In this document: piece after piece, positions 38,857 to 46,355 of the stretch | How positions within the stretch are numbered: the first letter of the stretch is position 1 | Layout of the letters: every line of letters begins with the position of its first letter | From: DATLED01 sp963750255 | Lineage (GTDB): Bacteria > Actinomycetota > Acidimicrobiia > Acidimicrobiales > CADCTF01 | DNA: 64,000 nt | Assembly: GCA_963750255.1 (NCBI GenBank) | Contig: CAVVPZ010000004.1 | Span: 122,520 to 186,519 of the forward strand | Direction of reading: 5' to 3' | Made by a program: the position numbers and the translations under genes | The notes under the pieces: generated by a model | Databases searched by the model: none | The model's input: only the letters and a program-made list of their open reading frames with translations | What the model was told of the DNA's origin: nothing

Positions 38857-39701
38857 CTCCGGCGGTTGAGCATCATGGCCACGATGGGGCTCGGCTCCGC
38901 CGGCTGCCACGACTTGTAGGCCTCGCCCCGACTCATGGGCCACTCGTGGTCGATGTCGATGCGGGTGCCCGGTGTGGTGGCGCCGGCCAACACCGTGACC
39001 GCCGTCTCGAGCACGCGCCGGTGGACGGCCGTCTCGCCGGCGGGCCCGAAGCTGTGCCCGAAGGGAAACTCGACGCCGACGATCCGGGGTGTCAGGAGCC
39101 ACTGGGCGACGTCGGGCATCATCGTGACGGTCACGGTCGGGATGCCGGTTGCTTCGACGAGACGTGCCAACACGGGCACGTTCTTGCAGCAATCGGGTCA
39201 GGTGGGTGCCAGCACCAGCGCGTCGACGTCTTCGCGCTTGAGCCGGGCTGCGATCTCCGGACCGGTCGAGCGCTGCCACTCGTCGAGCCCCGCCTGCTGG
39301 TAACCCATGACCGCGTAGTGCGTGTCGGCCGACGATCCGACGATGCCGTCGTCGACCAGCCCGTCGAGCGTGCGGAGCGGCAGCGACACCTCATGGTCGG
39401 CCAGCGTGTCGGTGGCATTGACGTGGAGGTGGGCCATGCCCAGCTCGCCCTGCGCCGTCGAACGGGGGATGGCCCGCCACGACGGATCACCCCACCCCGG
39501 TTCGCGTCGCTCGCGGTCGAGATCGAACGATTCCTGGCCCTCGACGAACAGCCCGGCCGACGACAACAGTGCGATCTTGGCCTCGGCCAGTCGCTTGTCG
39601 AACGGCGCCCACACCGGCTCGTCGTGGCCCGCAACGCGAGGCGGCTCGGCGTACATGGCCCGGAACGAACGAGGCAAGAAGGCGTAGGAGTCGACCTGCA
39701 T
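38853..39701 (-). CDS. GrdB-like reductase family protein, candidate selenoprotein (TGA = Sec168)
   Basis: 282 residues if the TGA at 39198-39200 is read through. The frame before (167 residues from ATG 39701, ending LVLAPT) and after (PDCCKNVPVLARLVEATGIPTVTVTMM to TAG 38853) is the same frame and forms one continuous protein. LARLVEATGIPTV and PFGHSFGP are typical of the glycine/sarcosine/betaine/D-proline reductase selenoprotein B family, where a Sec lies just before this motif. Here the site would be T-U-P-D-C-C. A hairpin of the right size and distance follows the TGA. No signal peptide. A true stop or miscalled TGC cannot be fully excluded in this error-prone sequence. Confidence 0.78.
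39162..39181 (-). promoter_or_regulatory. Candidate bacterial SECIS hairpin
   Basis: On the minus strand ACGTGCC pairs with GGCACGT (7 bp) around the loop CGTGTT, 23 bases between the TGA and the loop. A G at loop position two and this distance agree with published bacterial SECIS rules as I recall them (G among the first two loop bases, 16-37 bases from TGA). Confidence 0.65.
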
Positions 39702-39710
39702 GCGGTGAGC

Positions 39711-40001
39711 CTACGGCCAGGTGCCGTCGATCCACGTCGGCTCGCCGTCGAGCAGCGGCACCACGTGCTCGCCCCACCACGCCGACTGGGCTTCGTCGTT
39801 GGCCAAAGCCTGGTACGCCTCCTTCGACTCGAAGATCACGCAGTTGACGAACTGCTTGCCGTCGTCACCGACCAGAACGTAGGAGTCGTGGAACCCCGCC
39901 ACCTGCCGCTCGGACTTCCAGCGGTCGAGGCTGGCCTGGAACTGTTCGACGCCGACACCGTCGGCGAACCTGGCGATCATCACCGTGCCGTATGCGCTCA
40001 T
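39711..40001 (-). CDS. Dimeric alpha-beta barrel protein (ABM/EthD-like)
   Basis: 96 residues from ATG 40001. MSAYGTVMIARFADG, then a helix with FQASLDRWKSERQV, GFHDSYVLVGDDGKQFVNCVIFES and a closing helix before HVVPLLDGEPTW give the ferredoxin-like barrel of antibiotic-biosynthesis monooxygenase-like proteins. No catalytic residue can be assigned. It starts the minus-strand group that ends with the GrdB-like gene, nine bases apart. Confidence 0.75.
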   Translation of the reverse strand: MSAYGTVMIARFADGVGVEQFQASLDRWKSERQVAGFHDSYVLVGDDGKQFVNCVIFESKEAYQALANDEAQSAWWGEHVVPLLDGEPTWIDGTWP

Positions 40002-40041
40002 GCCTCGAAGGGTAACGCCGTTCACCTCGGCTGGGAAGGGG

Positions 40042-40527
40042 TCAGGCGGCCATGGCCACATCCTCGAAATACCACACGAAAGGCGCGGCGACGGCGAGCA
40101 ATCGCGACATCGCCGTGCGCCGGCTGACGACGACGACCTCGACCCCGGCGGCGTCGAGGTCGACCACCAGCGAGGCGAACACGTGGTCGCCGCTGGCCAC
40201 CACCACTCGGTCGAAGCGGCCCACGACATTTGCCACCGACGCCTCGTCCAACAGGATGCGATCGGCGCCGTCGACGCCTCGGGCCTTGCGAATGCTGGCC
40301 CCCGCCCACCGATCGTGGACGGGAAAGACCAGCGAAGCGCCGCAGGCCACCACCCGGAGGTCGTTTTCACCAGGGCGGACCACCTGCTCGTAGTGCGCCA
40401 ACGCACGGTCGACCTCGATGGCATCGGCCCCCGAGCCGCCGACCAGATTCTCGATGTCGACAACGTGCAGCGCGCGGCCGGCCGGCACCCGGCGATCCCG
40501 TCGACACATCGTTCGTTTGGTGGTCAT
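40042..40527 (-). CDS. NYN-domain (PIN-like) putative ribonuclease
   Basis: 161 residues. HVVDIENLVGG near residue 21 carries the first acidic metal ligand and Asn of the NYN domain; DRVVVASGDHVFASLVVDLDAAG and VEVVVVSRR supply the later strands and acidic residues. Such proteins cut RNA in a metal-dependent way. A basic N-terminal extension MTTKRTMCRRDRRVPAGR precedes the domain. ATG 40527 has a GGGGG ribosome site. Upstream lies TGTCACA-N15-CGCA. Confidence 0.82.
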   Translation of the reverse strand: MTTKRTMCRRDRRVPAGRALHVVDIENLVGGSGADAIEVDRALAHYEQVVRPGENDLRVVACGASLVFPVHDRWAGASIRKARGVDGADRILLDEASVANVVGRFDRVVVASGDHVFASLVVDLDAAGVEVVVVSRRTAMSRLLAVAAPFVWYFEDVAMAA

Positions 40528-40562
40528 CCCGTCCCCCTCATCCCGTCTCCCTCACGCTCTCC

Positions 40563-40588
40563 TGCGAAGGTAAAGCACCCCTGTGACA
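40563..40588 (-). promoter_or_regulatory. ECF-like promoter of the NYN gene
   Basis: On the minus strand TGTCACA (40588-40582), 15 bases, CGCA (40566-40563). The same -35 and spacing as at 41337 and 41888 but with a weaker -10 element. Confidence 0.45.
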
Positions 40589-40597
40589 CGAACCGGG

Positions 40598-41303
40598 TCA
40601 CGGCTCGTACCGGCGCCGGCGGTCGTCCTCGGCCACCTTGCCCCGGCCGCGGTAGAAGTCCTCCTTGAGCGCGCGTCCGGGCTGCGGGCGGGGCCGTCCG
40701 GAAGCGCATCAGTCCGAGATCGAGTTCGGCCATCGCCAGCCGTGCGCCGGGCCCGTCGGCGGCGAACGCCTGGGTCGAACCGGCCCCGAACCCGATCTGC
40801 CCGCCTTCGGAGTAGGCGTCGAACCCGGCACCGAGGAACAGGAAGGTCCAGCCCTCCTCCTTCTTCGCCTCGATCAGGCGCCGCACCGCCTCCCCGCTGA
40901 ATCGGCTGCTGGCGTTCTCCTCGCCGTCGGTGTAGACGGCAACGACCGTCTCCTCGACCCGCTTGTCGAGCACCCGTCGCTGTTCGGCCCGCACCGACGC
41001 CTTGGTGATCAATTCGCCCACTGCGTCCCACAGCGGCGTCGCTCCCCGGGGAACGAACGTCCGCCGGCTGAGGCCGCGCATCTTGGCGAGCCGAACGCCG
41101 TCGGCGAGCACCTCGAAGGGGTCCTCGCCGTCGAACTGGACGAGGGTCATGCGCCCCCGGCCCGGCAGCGCCCGCTGGTGGTCGAGGAAGGTGTTGAACC
41201 CGCCGATCACGTCGGGGGCCATGGATGCCATCGACCCGCTGCGGTCGAGCAGGAAGTGGACGTGGACGGTGGTCTCATCGGAAGGCTCTGGTTGGGTGGT
41301 CAT
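40598..41303 (-). CDS. VWA-domain protein
   Basis: About 234 residues. Begins with VHVHFLLDRSGSMASM, the MIDAS motif DxSxS, and has AVYTDGEENASSRF for the third metal-ligand loop and FLFLGAGFDAYSEGG for the last strand. The C-terminal 25 residues are shifted by one base near 40690; restored they read LKEDFYRGRGKVAEDD. No signal peptide, so it is a cytosolic VWA protein as found in tellurite-like or metal-chelatase-like systems. ATG 41303. Its promoter motif matches that of the sigma-like gene at 41925 exactly. Confidence 0.88.
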
Positions 41304-41311
41304 GCCCCTTC

Positions 41312-41337
41312 GACGCTGCCGTTGCCACGATGTGACA
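41312..41337 (-). promoter_or_regulatory. ECF-like promoter of the VWA gene
   Basis: On the minus strand TGTCACA (41337-41331), 15 bases, CGTC (41315-41312), then GAAGGGGC and the ATG. It resembles the ECF41 promoter consensus TGTCACA-N16-CGTC (recalled from literature) with one base less spacing. Confidence 0.6.
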
Positions 41338-41352
41338 CCTACGCTTCGATCC

Positions 41353-41874
41353 GTGATCGTGCCCGACGACAAGAACTGGACCTGGGTGCTCGACCGAGCT
41401 TGCCCCGAGTGCGGATTCGAGGCCTCGGCCGTCCGGAGCGCCGACGTGGGCGAATTGGTGCGCCACAACACGATGCGTTGGCGCGACCTCCTCGCCGCCG
41501 GCGTCATCCGCGCCGGCCGGCCCGACGACGCGACCTGGTCGCCCCTCGAGTACGCCTGCCACGTGCGCGACATCTACGTCCGCTACGACGCCCGGGTCGT
41601 CCTGATGCTCACCGAGGACGACCCCTACTACCCCAACTGGGATCAGGACGCCTCGGCTCTCGACGACCGCTACGACGAACAAGATCCCGCCACCGCCGTC
41701 GCCGAGCTGACGGCCGCCGGCCTCGCCCTCGCCACCCGGCTCGATGGTCTCAGTCCCGAGCAGTGGCAGCGTCCCGGTCGCCGCAGCGACGGCGCCTCGT
41801 TCACCATCGACACGCTCACCCGCTACATGGCCCACGACACCTTCCACCACGTCTGGGACCTCACCAAGTCCTAA
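41353..41874 (+). CDS. DinB-superfamily protein
   Basis: 173 residues from GTG 41353. Four-helix bundle pattern with the metal-binding histidines in YACHVRDIYVRYDARV and YMAHDTFHHVWDL. A Cys pair near the start (DRACPECGFEASAV) is a feature of the actinobacterial subgroup. Related proteins are thiol-dependent transferases or isomerases acting with mycothiol; the role here is unknown. It ends about 50 bases before the sigma-like gene, which has its own promoter. Confidence 0.85.
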   Translation: MIVPDDKNWTWVLDRACPECGFEASAVRSADVGELVRHNTMRWRDLLAAGVIRAGRPDDATWSPLEYACHVRDIYVRYDARVVLMLTEDDPYYPNWDQDASALDDRYDEQDPATAVAELTAAGLALATRLDGLSPEQWQRPGRRSDGASFTIDTLTRYMAHDTFHHVWDLTKS

Positions 41875-41887
41875 ATCCTCAATCGGC

Positions 41888-41913
41888 TGTCACAACGAGG
41901 CCGGACCATCGTC
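41888..41913 (+). promoter_or_regulatory. ECF-like promoter of the sigma-like gene
   Basis: TGTCACA (41888-41894), 15 bases, CGTC (41910-41913), then GAGGAGGTGGG and ATG 41925. Same elements, spacing and distance to the start codon as the divergently oriented VWA promoter. Confidence 0.6.
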
Positions 41914-41924
41914 GAGGAGGTGGG

Positions 41925-42617
41925 ATGGGCGACGACCACGACGACCACGACGAGCGATACGAGCGAGAACGCTGCCGCCGGCTCATGCTGGACTGGCTCC
42001 TGAGCGCAGACGCAAAGGCCGCCGCCGGCGCCGAGCTCACGAGGCGGGGCCTCACCTATTACGACGGCGACGAACTCATCAGCGAGACCTACTTGAAGCT
42101 GGCCCGCACGGCATTGGCCACCGTGCCCGACAAGCCCGTGGCCTACGCCCGCACCGCGCTGGCCAACGCCGCCCTCGATCTCCTGCGGGCGCGAAGGCCC
42201 GCTTCGCCGACCGACTTCGACGACGAAGCCACCCACGTTGCCGCGCCCCATCACCTCGAACCCGACAACATCGTGGAACTCACCAACCACCAGGACGACA
42301 TTCGCCGCTCGCTCCACGCCAGCCTGGCGTCGACCAAGTCGTGGATCGTCGCCGCCGCCCTCAACGCGGTCACGCTGGCCGCCCATCCCGATGTCCAGCT
42401 CCCCGCTCGCGTTCCCCGACCGGCCGATCCCAGTGACGGGCAAGCCGATCTTTGGGCTGCGCTCTGGTTGGCCGGCGAACGTCACGTCTTTGCGTCGAAG
42501 GCCGACCCCGACGACTCGGCCAAGCGGCGTCAGGCCCGCTCGCGTGCGCTCAAGAAGGTCACGCAACTTCTCATCAGCGCCGCCCGAGCCACGGACCGGA
42601 GCGGGCTCGATGGCTGA
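41925..42617 (+). CDS. Putative sigma-factor-like regulator
   Basis: 230 residues with a GGAGG ribosome site. Acidic/His-rich start (MGDDHDDHDERYERERCRR). The middle has DELISETYLKLARTALATV and PVAYARTALANAALDLLRARRP, the arrangement of sigma region 2 (acidic helix, then the aromatic/basic DNA-binding helix). The C-terminal part (WIVAAALNAVTLAAHPDV, KRRQARSRALKKVTQLLISAA) is not a typical region 4. It may be a divergent ECF-type factor that recognises its own promoter motif (inference). The stop overlaps the next gene by eight bases. Confidence 0.6.
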   Translation: MGDDHDDHDERYERERCRRLMLDWLLSADAKAAAGAELTRRGLTYYDGDELISETYLKLARTALATVPDKPVAYARTALANAALDLLRARRPASPTDFDDEATHVAAPHHLEPDNIVELTNHQDDIRRSLHASLASTKSWIVAAALNAVTLAAHPDVQLPARVPRPADPSDGQADLWAALWLAGERHVFASKADPDDSAKRRQARSRALKKVTQLLISAARATDRSGLDG

Positions 42618-43841
42618 CCTCTGGATCCCTCTCGAGAGTCGCCACGCCGTCGTCGATCCCGACACCGGCATCGTCCGCGTCGTCGGCTGGCTCCCTGGGC
42701 CGGCCGGCGTTTCGGCCCTCGCCCTCCACGAGGGACTGACGGTGGCCGTCGACCACGCTCGACCGACCACGCTCCACGAGGTGGCCCTCGACGTGAGCGA
42801 CGGCGTCGCCCAGCACACCCTCGACCTCCTCCCCCATCTGGTGGGCGACGACGCGACCAGTTCGGTCGTGGCGCTGGCCCGCTCGAGGGACGGCGGCCGC
42901 TCGGTCTCGCTCCCCGGATCCCGGCGAGGTCGCGAAAGGGGCAGGAACCGCGACGTGCGAGCGTTCGCGCAGCTCGCACTCGCCGCCGACCTCGGCGACG
43001 ATCCCGCCGGTAGCGACGCTGCCCGCGGCGTGGCGCTGCTCGAGGCGACGGCCGCCGCCCAGCAGCTGGCCTTGGCGCTCGACCACGGCTTCGTGCTGCG
43101 GGCCCTCGACCTCCTCGAAGGGCCGACGCCGATCCCTGATCCCAACGTGGCGTATGCCGCGTCAAGCCTCGCCCGCGCCCTCGCTGGCGGGTTCTCGGGC
43201 ACGATGTCGCTCCGACTGCGACGCCTCGCGGAATCGTTGGCGCGGACAACCGACATCGCCGCGTTCAGCATGCCCGCGGCGTTCAGCATGCCCGCGGCGT
43301 TCGGCGCGCGCGCCGCCCGCGCCCCACCGCCACGCCCGGCGTCCCGGGGGCCCAGTCGGGTCCTCCGATCGAAGTCGTGGGCGAGGTCCGGGGCTGGGCC
43401 GGGCTCGACAAGGGCGCCAATGTGGCCGTGTTCGCCTCGACGGCACCCGCCGGCACCTGGGCCAGGGTCTTCCGGCGCCACGATCGGGTGCTCCTCGGGA
43501 TGGCGCCGATTCTGCGCCACGGGCCCAACGACTCCGCCGTGATCGTGGTGCCGCCGTCGGCTCCATCGGACCTCGTCGTCGATCTGGTCGCCGAGCCCGC
43601 CCAACCGTTGCGCAGCCCCACCCACGTCGCCGTCGCCGAGGCCATCCGCACCGGCCGCCTCGCCGCCAGCCAGTCCCGTCGGCGCCTGCCTTGGGCCACG
43701 GCGTCGTGGCGTTCATGCGCCGACGCATGGGAGCAGGCCGGCGACCAGCAACGAGCCAATCTCGCCCGCCGCTTCGCCGACGGCGACGACGATCGCCGCA
43801 CCCGGACCGGCCCCGTTCTGCTGGCCGACGAACTGTCGTAG
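42610..43841 (+). CDS. Hypothetical protein coupled to the sigma-like gene
   Basis: About 410 residues in two frames (shift near 43335). No family recognised. The N-terminal half begins LWIPLESRHAVVDPDTGIVRVVGWLPG and contains helical Ala/Leu-rich stretches. It ends in an imperfect AFSMPA repeat encoded by two 18-base copies. The C-terminal half has VVGEVRGWAGLDKGANVAVFAS, RVFRRHDRVLLGMAPILRHG and a basic end. No signal peptide or membrane helix. ATG 42610 lies inside the end of the sigma-like gene, so the two products are probably made together and may interact. Confidence 0.55.
43261..43296 (+). repeat. Two perfect 18-base direct repeats
   Basis: GCGTTCAGCATGCCCGCG occurs at 43261-43278 and 43279-43296, and GCGTTC begins again at 43297. 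Each copy encodes AFSMPA. This is a short in-frame tandem duplication inside the hypothetical gene. Confidence 0.85.
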
Positions 43842-43864
43842 CGTCCGCACGGTGAACGGCTCCC

Positions 43865-44354
43865 TTGATCTCGACGCCCGCCGCGACCAGGACGTCTGGC
43901 CCGCCGGTGCCTAGGGGTATCCGTGCCAACGAGGTCGAGGTGCTCGAACGGTTGCTCGGCTTCGCCGTTGCCGACCGCCCCAACGTCTTCGACTTCCGCA
44001 CGCCGACCTCGGAGAAGCGGGCCCGCACGCCCAAGCTCCGAGCCGTCGTCGCCGCCAAGGGCGACCGGTGCCTCATCGCCTACGCCGGCGAGTGGGAAAA
44101 CACCCGTCGCAACCTCACCTCGTGCTCCGGGGCGGCCGAATGCGTCGACCACCTCGTGCCCCTCAACTCCAACCGATTGCGCAAGGTGCTCGGCGTCAAG
44201 CCGCTGCCGGGACAGAAAGTCCTCACCCAGGAAATCGGGTCGGCCCACATCGACAACGTCATCCCCGCCTGCCGCGGCCTGCAACGGACGCAAGCAGCAG
44301 CGGATCGAGGGCGCCTTGATCCGCTCCCTGCTCGCTATTTCCCTGGCCGACTAA
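43865..44354 (+). CDS. HNH endonuclease-like protein
   Basis: About 163 residues. Zinc/HNH elements: SCSGAAECVDHLVPLNSNR with the first His of the motif, then HIDNVIPACRGCNGRKQ, in which the Asn and the CxxC pair match the second half of HNH domains. A frame change near 44285 separates CRG from CNGRKQ. The start is uncertain: TTG 43865 opens the frame, while GTG 43851 in another frame gives a plausible N-terminus that stops early. The end overlaps the convergent START-like gene by 20 bases. Confidence 0.65.
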
Positions 44355-44829
44355 CCGCCTCGACAACGGCAGTCGACGACGATGCGAGCGCGGCGAGCGC
44401 ATCGAGTTCTCGCCGCATCGTTGAGGCCACGAACCGCCTCCAGAACGGTGCGCTCCACGCCACCCACGCCGGGAGCCAGTACTGCTCCACGTGGGTCACA
44501 TCGCATCCGCCTTCGGCCCGGTCGACCAAGTCGAACCAGCCGACGACGTGGACGCCGCAGGGGTCGGTCACGCTGGCGCTGTCGAAGCCGTCGTCGCGCA
44601 GCGAGTAGCTGAACCTCGCGTCCCAGCGCACGACGCCGAGCATCCGCCCCCGAGCCTGGTAGCTCCCGGCCACGTCTGAGTCCGGTGTCACCACGACGCG
44701 GTCGACCTTCGGTTCGAATTCGGCCAGAGGTGCGACGGCGTGGAGCACACGCCGCACCTCCATGGCCGCCACCGGAGCCGCCATGGTGACCGTCACCGCG
44801 AAGGTGGGCGCGTGCTCCACGGCGGTCAC
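44335..44829 (-). CDS. START/SRPBCC-like lipid-binding protein
   Basis: 164 residues from GTG 44829 (GTGA overlap with the upstream stop). The strand order TFAVTVTMAAPVAAMEVRRVLHAV, VDRVVVTPDSDVAGSYQARGRM, VRWDARFSYSLRDDGF and HVEQYWLPAWVAWSAPFWRRF, ending in a long helix, suits the helix-grip fold. No enzymatic residues are evident. It forms an operon with the small barrel protein and the methyltransferase upstream. Confidence 0.6.
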   Translation of the reverse strand: MTAVEHAPTFAVTVTMAAPVAAMEVRRVLHAVAPLAEFEPKVDRVVVTPDSDVAGSYQARGRMLGVVRWDARFSYSLRDDGFDSASVTDPCGVHVVGWFDLVDRAEGGCDVTHVEQYWLPAWVAWSAPFWRRFVASTMRRELDALAALASSSTAVVEAVSRPGK

Positions 44830-45116
44830 GACGCCGCGGCCAGCAGCGAGCCGGTGGCAAGGTAGACCTCGCCGAGCGGCTCGACCCGAGGAGTCGGCAA
44901 CCCGACCTTGGTGAGCATCGCCTGGAACTCCTCGCCCGTCGACCACGACTCGAAGTCGGCGCGGGAGGGGCACGAGTCGAAGACCGTGATGCCGCCGGGA
45001 CGGTCGACGCACAGGTTGACCACGAGCTGTCCGCTGGGGGCAGCCGCCACCAAGCGGTCGTAGCCCTCGTGCAGCGTGTCCTGGTCGCCGTCGAATTGGT
45101 AGGCGCTGAGGTACAT
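44826..45116 (-). CDS. Small alpha-beta barrel-like protein
   Basis: 96 residues from ATG 45116, with AAAGGA upstream. MYLSAYQFDGDQDTLHEGYDRLVAA, LVVNLCVDRPGGITVFDSCPSR and FESWSTGEEFQAMLTKVG have the pattern of dimeric ferredoxin-like barrels of unknown function. It is placed between the methyltransferase and the START-like gene. Confidence 0.65.
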   Translation of the reverse strand: MYLSAYQFDGDQDTLHEGYDRLVAAAPSGQLVVNLCVDRPGGITVFDSCPSRADFESWSTGEEFQAMLTKVGLPTPRVEPLGEVYLATGSLLAAAS

Positions 45117-45153
45117 AGTGATTCCTTTCTGGTCTGATTGTTGGGATTGGTGA

Positions 45154-46266
45154 TCAGCCACGGAGCCGGTAGAACCGGAACATGTCGTGGTCGATGGGCA
45201 GCACCTCGACCGACGCGAAGCCGGCCTCCGCGGCGTAGCGCTCGAGGGTGGCGGTGCGCAGCACGGTGCCCGTGGCCGCCGAGCCGTCCTCGCTGCGTCC
45301 GACCGGCAGGCAGTGCAGCACGCTGGCGCGTAGAAGAGGCGCTGCATCGGGTCGGGGTCGTTGGCCGTCAGGGCGTCGGCGGCTCGCTCGTCGACGACGA
45401 ACACGGCGCCGTCCGTCGGCGACAACGGCCGCATGGCGGCGAGCGCCTCGACCGGGTGGGCCATGTCGTGCAGTGCCTCGAAGCAGCAGACGAGGTCGTA
45501 CCGTCCCGTCGATCCCGGCAGAGCGGCTCGGCGTGGAACTCGACGCGGTCGGCCACGCCCGCTGCCTCGGCGTTGGCTCGGGCGTCGGCGATCGACGCCG
45601 CGTCGGTGTCGAAGCCGTCAACCGTGCCTGGTCGAAAGGCCTTGGCCAGCGCGATCGACGACCAGCCGCAGCCGCAGCCGACGTCGGCCACCATCGCCGG
45701 GCCGGCCTCCAGGCGGGCGACGACGTCGGGCATGGCCGGCAGCCACTCCGCCGCCAGCAGGTTCGTGAACTGCGGGCGGTTGGCCGCCGCCTGGGCCCGG
45801 CGGATCCACTCGCCGTAGCCGCCGAAGCTGATGCCGGTGCCGGCCCGGTACGCCTCGACCAGTTCGGGGAGCACGGCTGGTCCGGCGACGGCGAACGTGG
45901 CCAGCGGGGCGACGCAGGCGAGGCTGTCTGGGTCGAGCAGGCAGGCCTGCGTGCGCGACCGGAAGGCTGAACACCCGGGCGTCGGCGTCGCCGGCGTCGG
46001 CTGTCGATGGCGACGAAGCCGGCCGTGGCCTGCTGCTCGAGCCACTCCCGGGCGTAGCGGGCGTCGATGTCCGGCGCGCGCGGCCAGTTCGGGCGGCGAG
46101 GCCGGGCCGTCGGCCAGGGCCTCGTAGAGCCCGAGGCGCATGCCCAGCTCCACGGTGGCGAGCTCGAAGGTGCCGATGGCGGCCATGAGCGACGCGCTCG
46201 GCGAACGCGCCGATGGCGGCCTCGATGTCGGCGTCGTCGGGTCGTGGTCTGCAACGTGGTTGACAC
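45154..46266 (-). CDS. Class I SAM-dependent methyltransferase with N-terminal winged helix
   Basis: About 370 residues. N-terminal LMAAIGTFELATVELGMRLGLYEALADG and the helix-turn-helix with RYAREWLEQQATAGFVAID resemble dimerisation domains of O-methyltransferases. The SAM loop is VADVGCGCGWSSIALAKAF, followed by DTDAASIADARANAEAAGV and a conserved end SVLHCLPVGRSE to EVLPIDHDMFRFYRL. It is the most damaged gene here: at least five frame changes between 45300 and 46240. Related to mycobacterial Rv2258c-type proteins as I recall them. GTG 46266. Divergent from the AAA ATPase. Confidence 0.78.
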   Translation of the reverse strand: MSTTLQTTTRRRRHRGRHRRVRRARRSWPPSAPSSSPPWSWACASGSTRPWPTARPRRPNWPRAPDIDARYAREWLEQQATAGFVAIDSRRRRRRRPGVQPSGRARRPACSTQTASPASPRWPRSPSPDQPCSPNWSRRTGPAPASASAATASGSAGPRRRPTARSSRTCWRRSGCRPCPTSSPAWRPARRWWPTSAAAAAGRRSRWPRPFDQARLTASTPTRRRSPTPEPTPRQRAWPTASSSTPSRSAGIDGTVRPRLLLRGTARHGPPGRGARRHAAVVADGRRRVRRRRASRRRPDGQRPRPDAAPLLRASVLHCLPVGRSEDGSAATGTVLRTATLERYAAEAGFASVEVLPIDHDMFRFYRLRG

Positions 46267-46285
46267 TTCGGGTGACGTCCTCCTG

Positions 46286-46325
46286 CGGTTGGTTGACAAC
46301 CGAGAGGCGCCAGATCCGGTCTGGC
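46286..46325. promoter_or_regulatory. Two inverted repeats between divergent genes
   Basis: CGGTTG-GTTGA-CAACCG (46286-46302) and GCCAGA-TCCGG-TCTGGC (46309-46325), each perfect over 6 bp with a five-base centre. They lie between the methyltransferase and AAA ATPase starts and could be two operators with different partners. Confidence 0.45.
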
Positions 46326-46355
46326 ATCGCCAGAAGCGGCGCTACCGTCCCTGGC

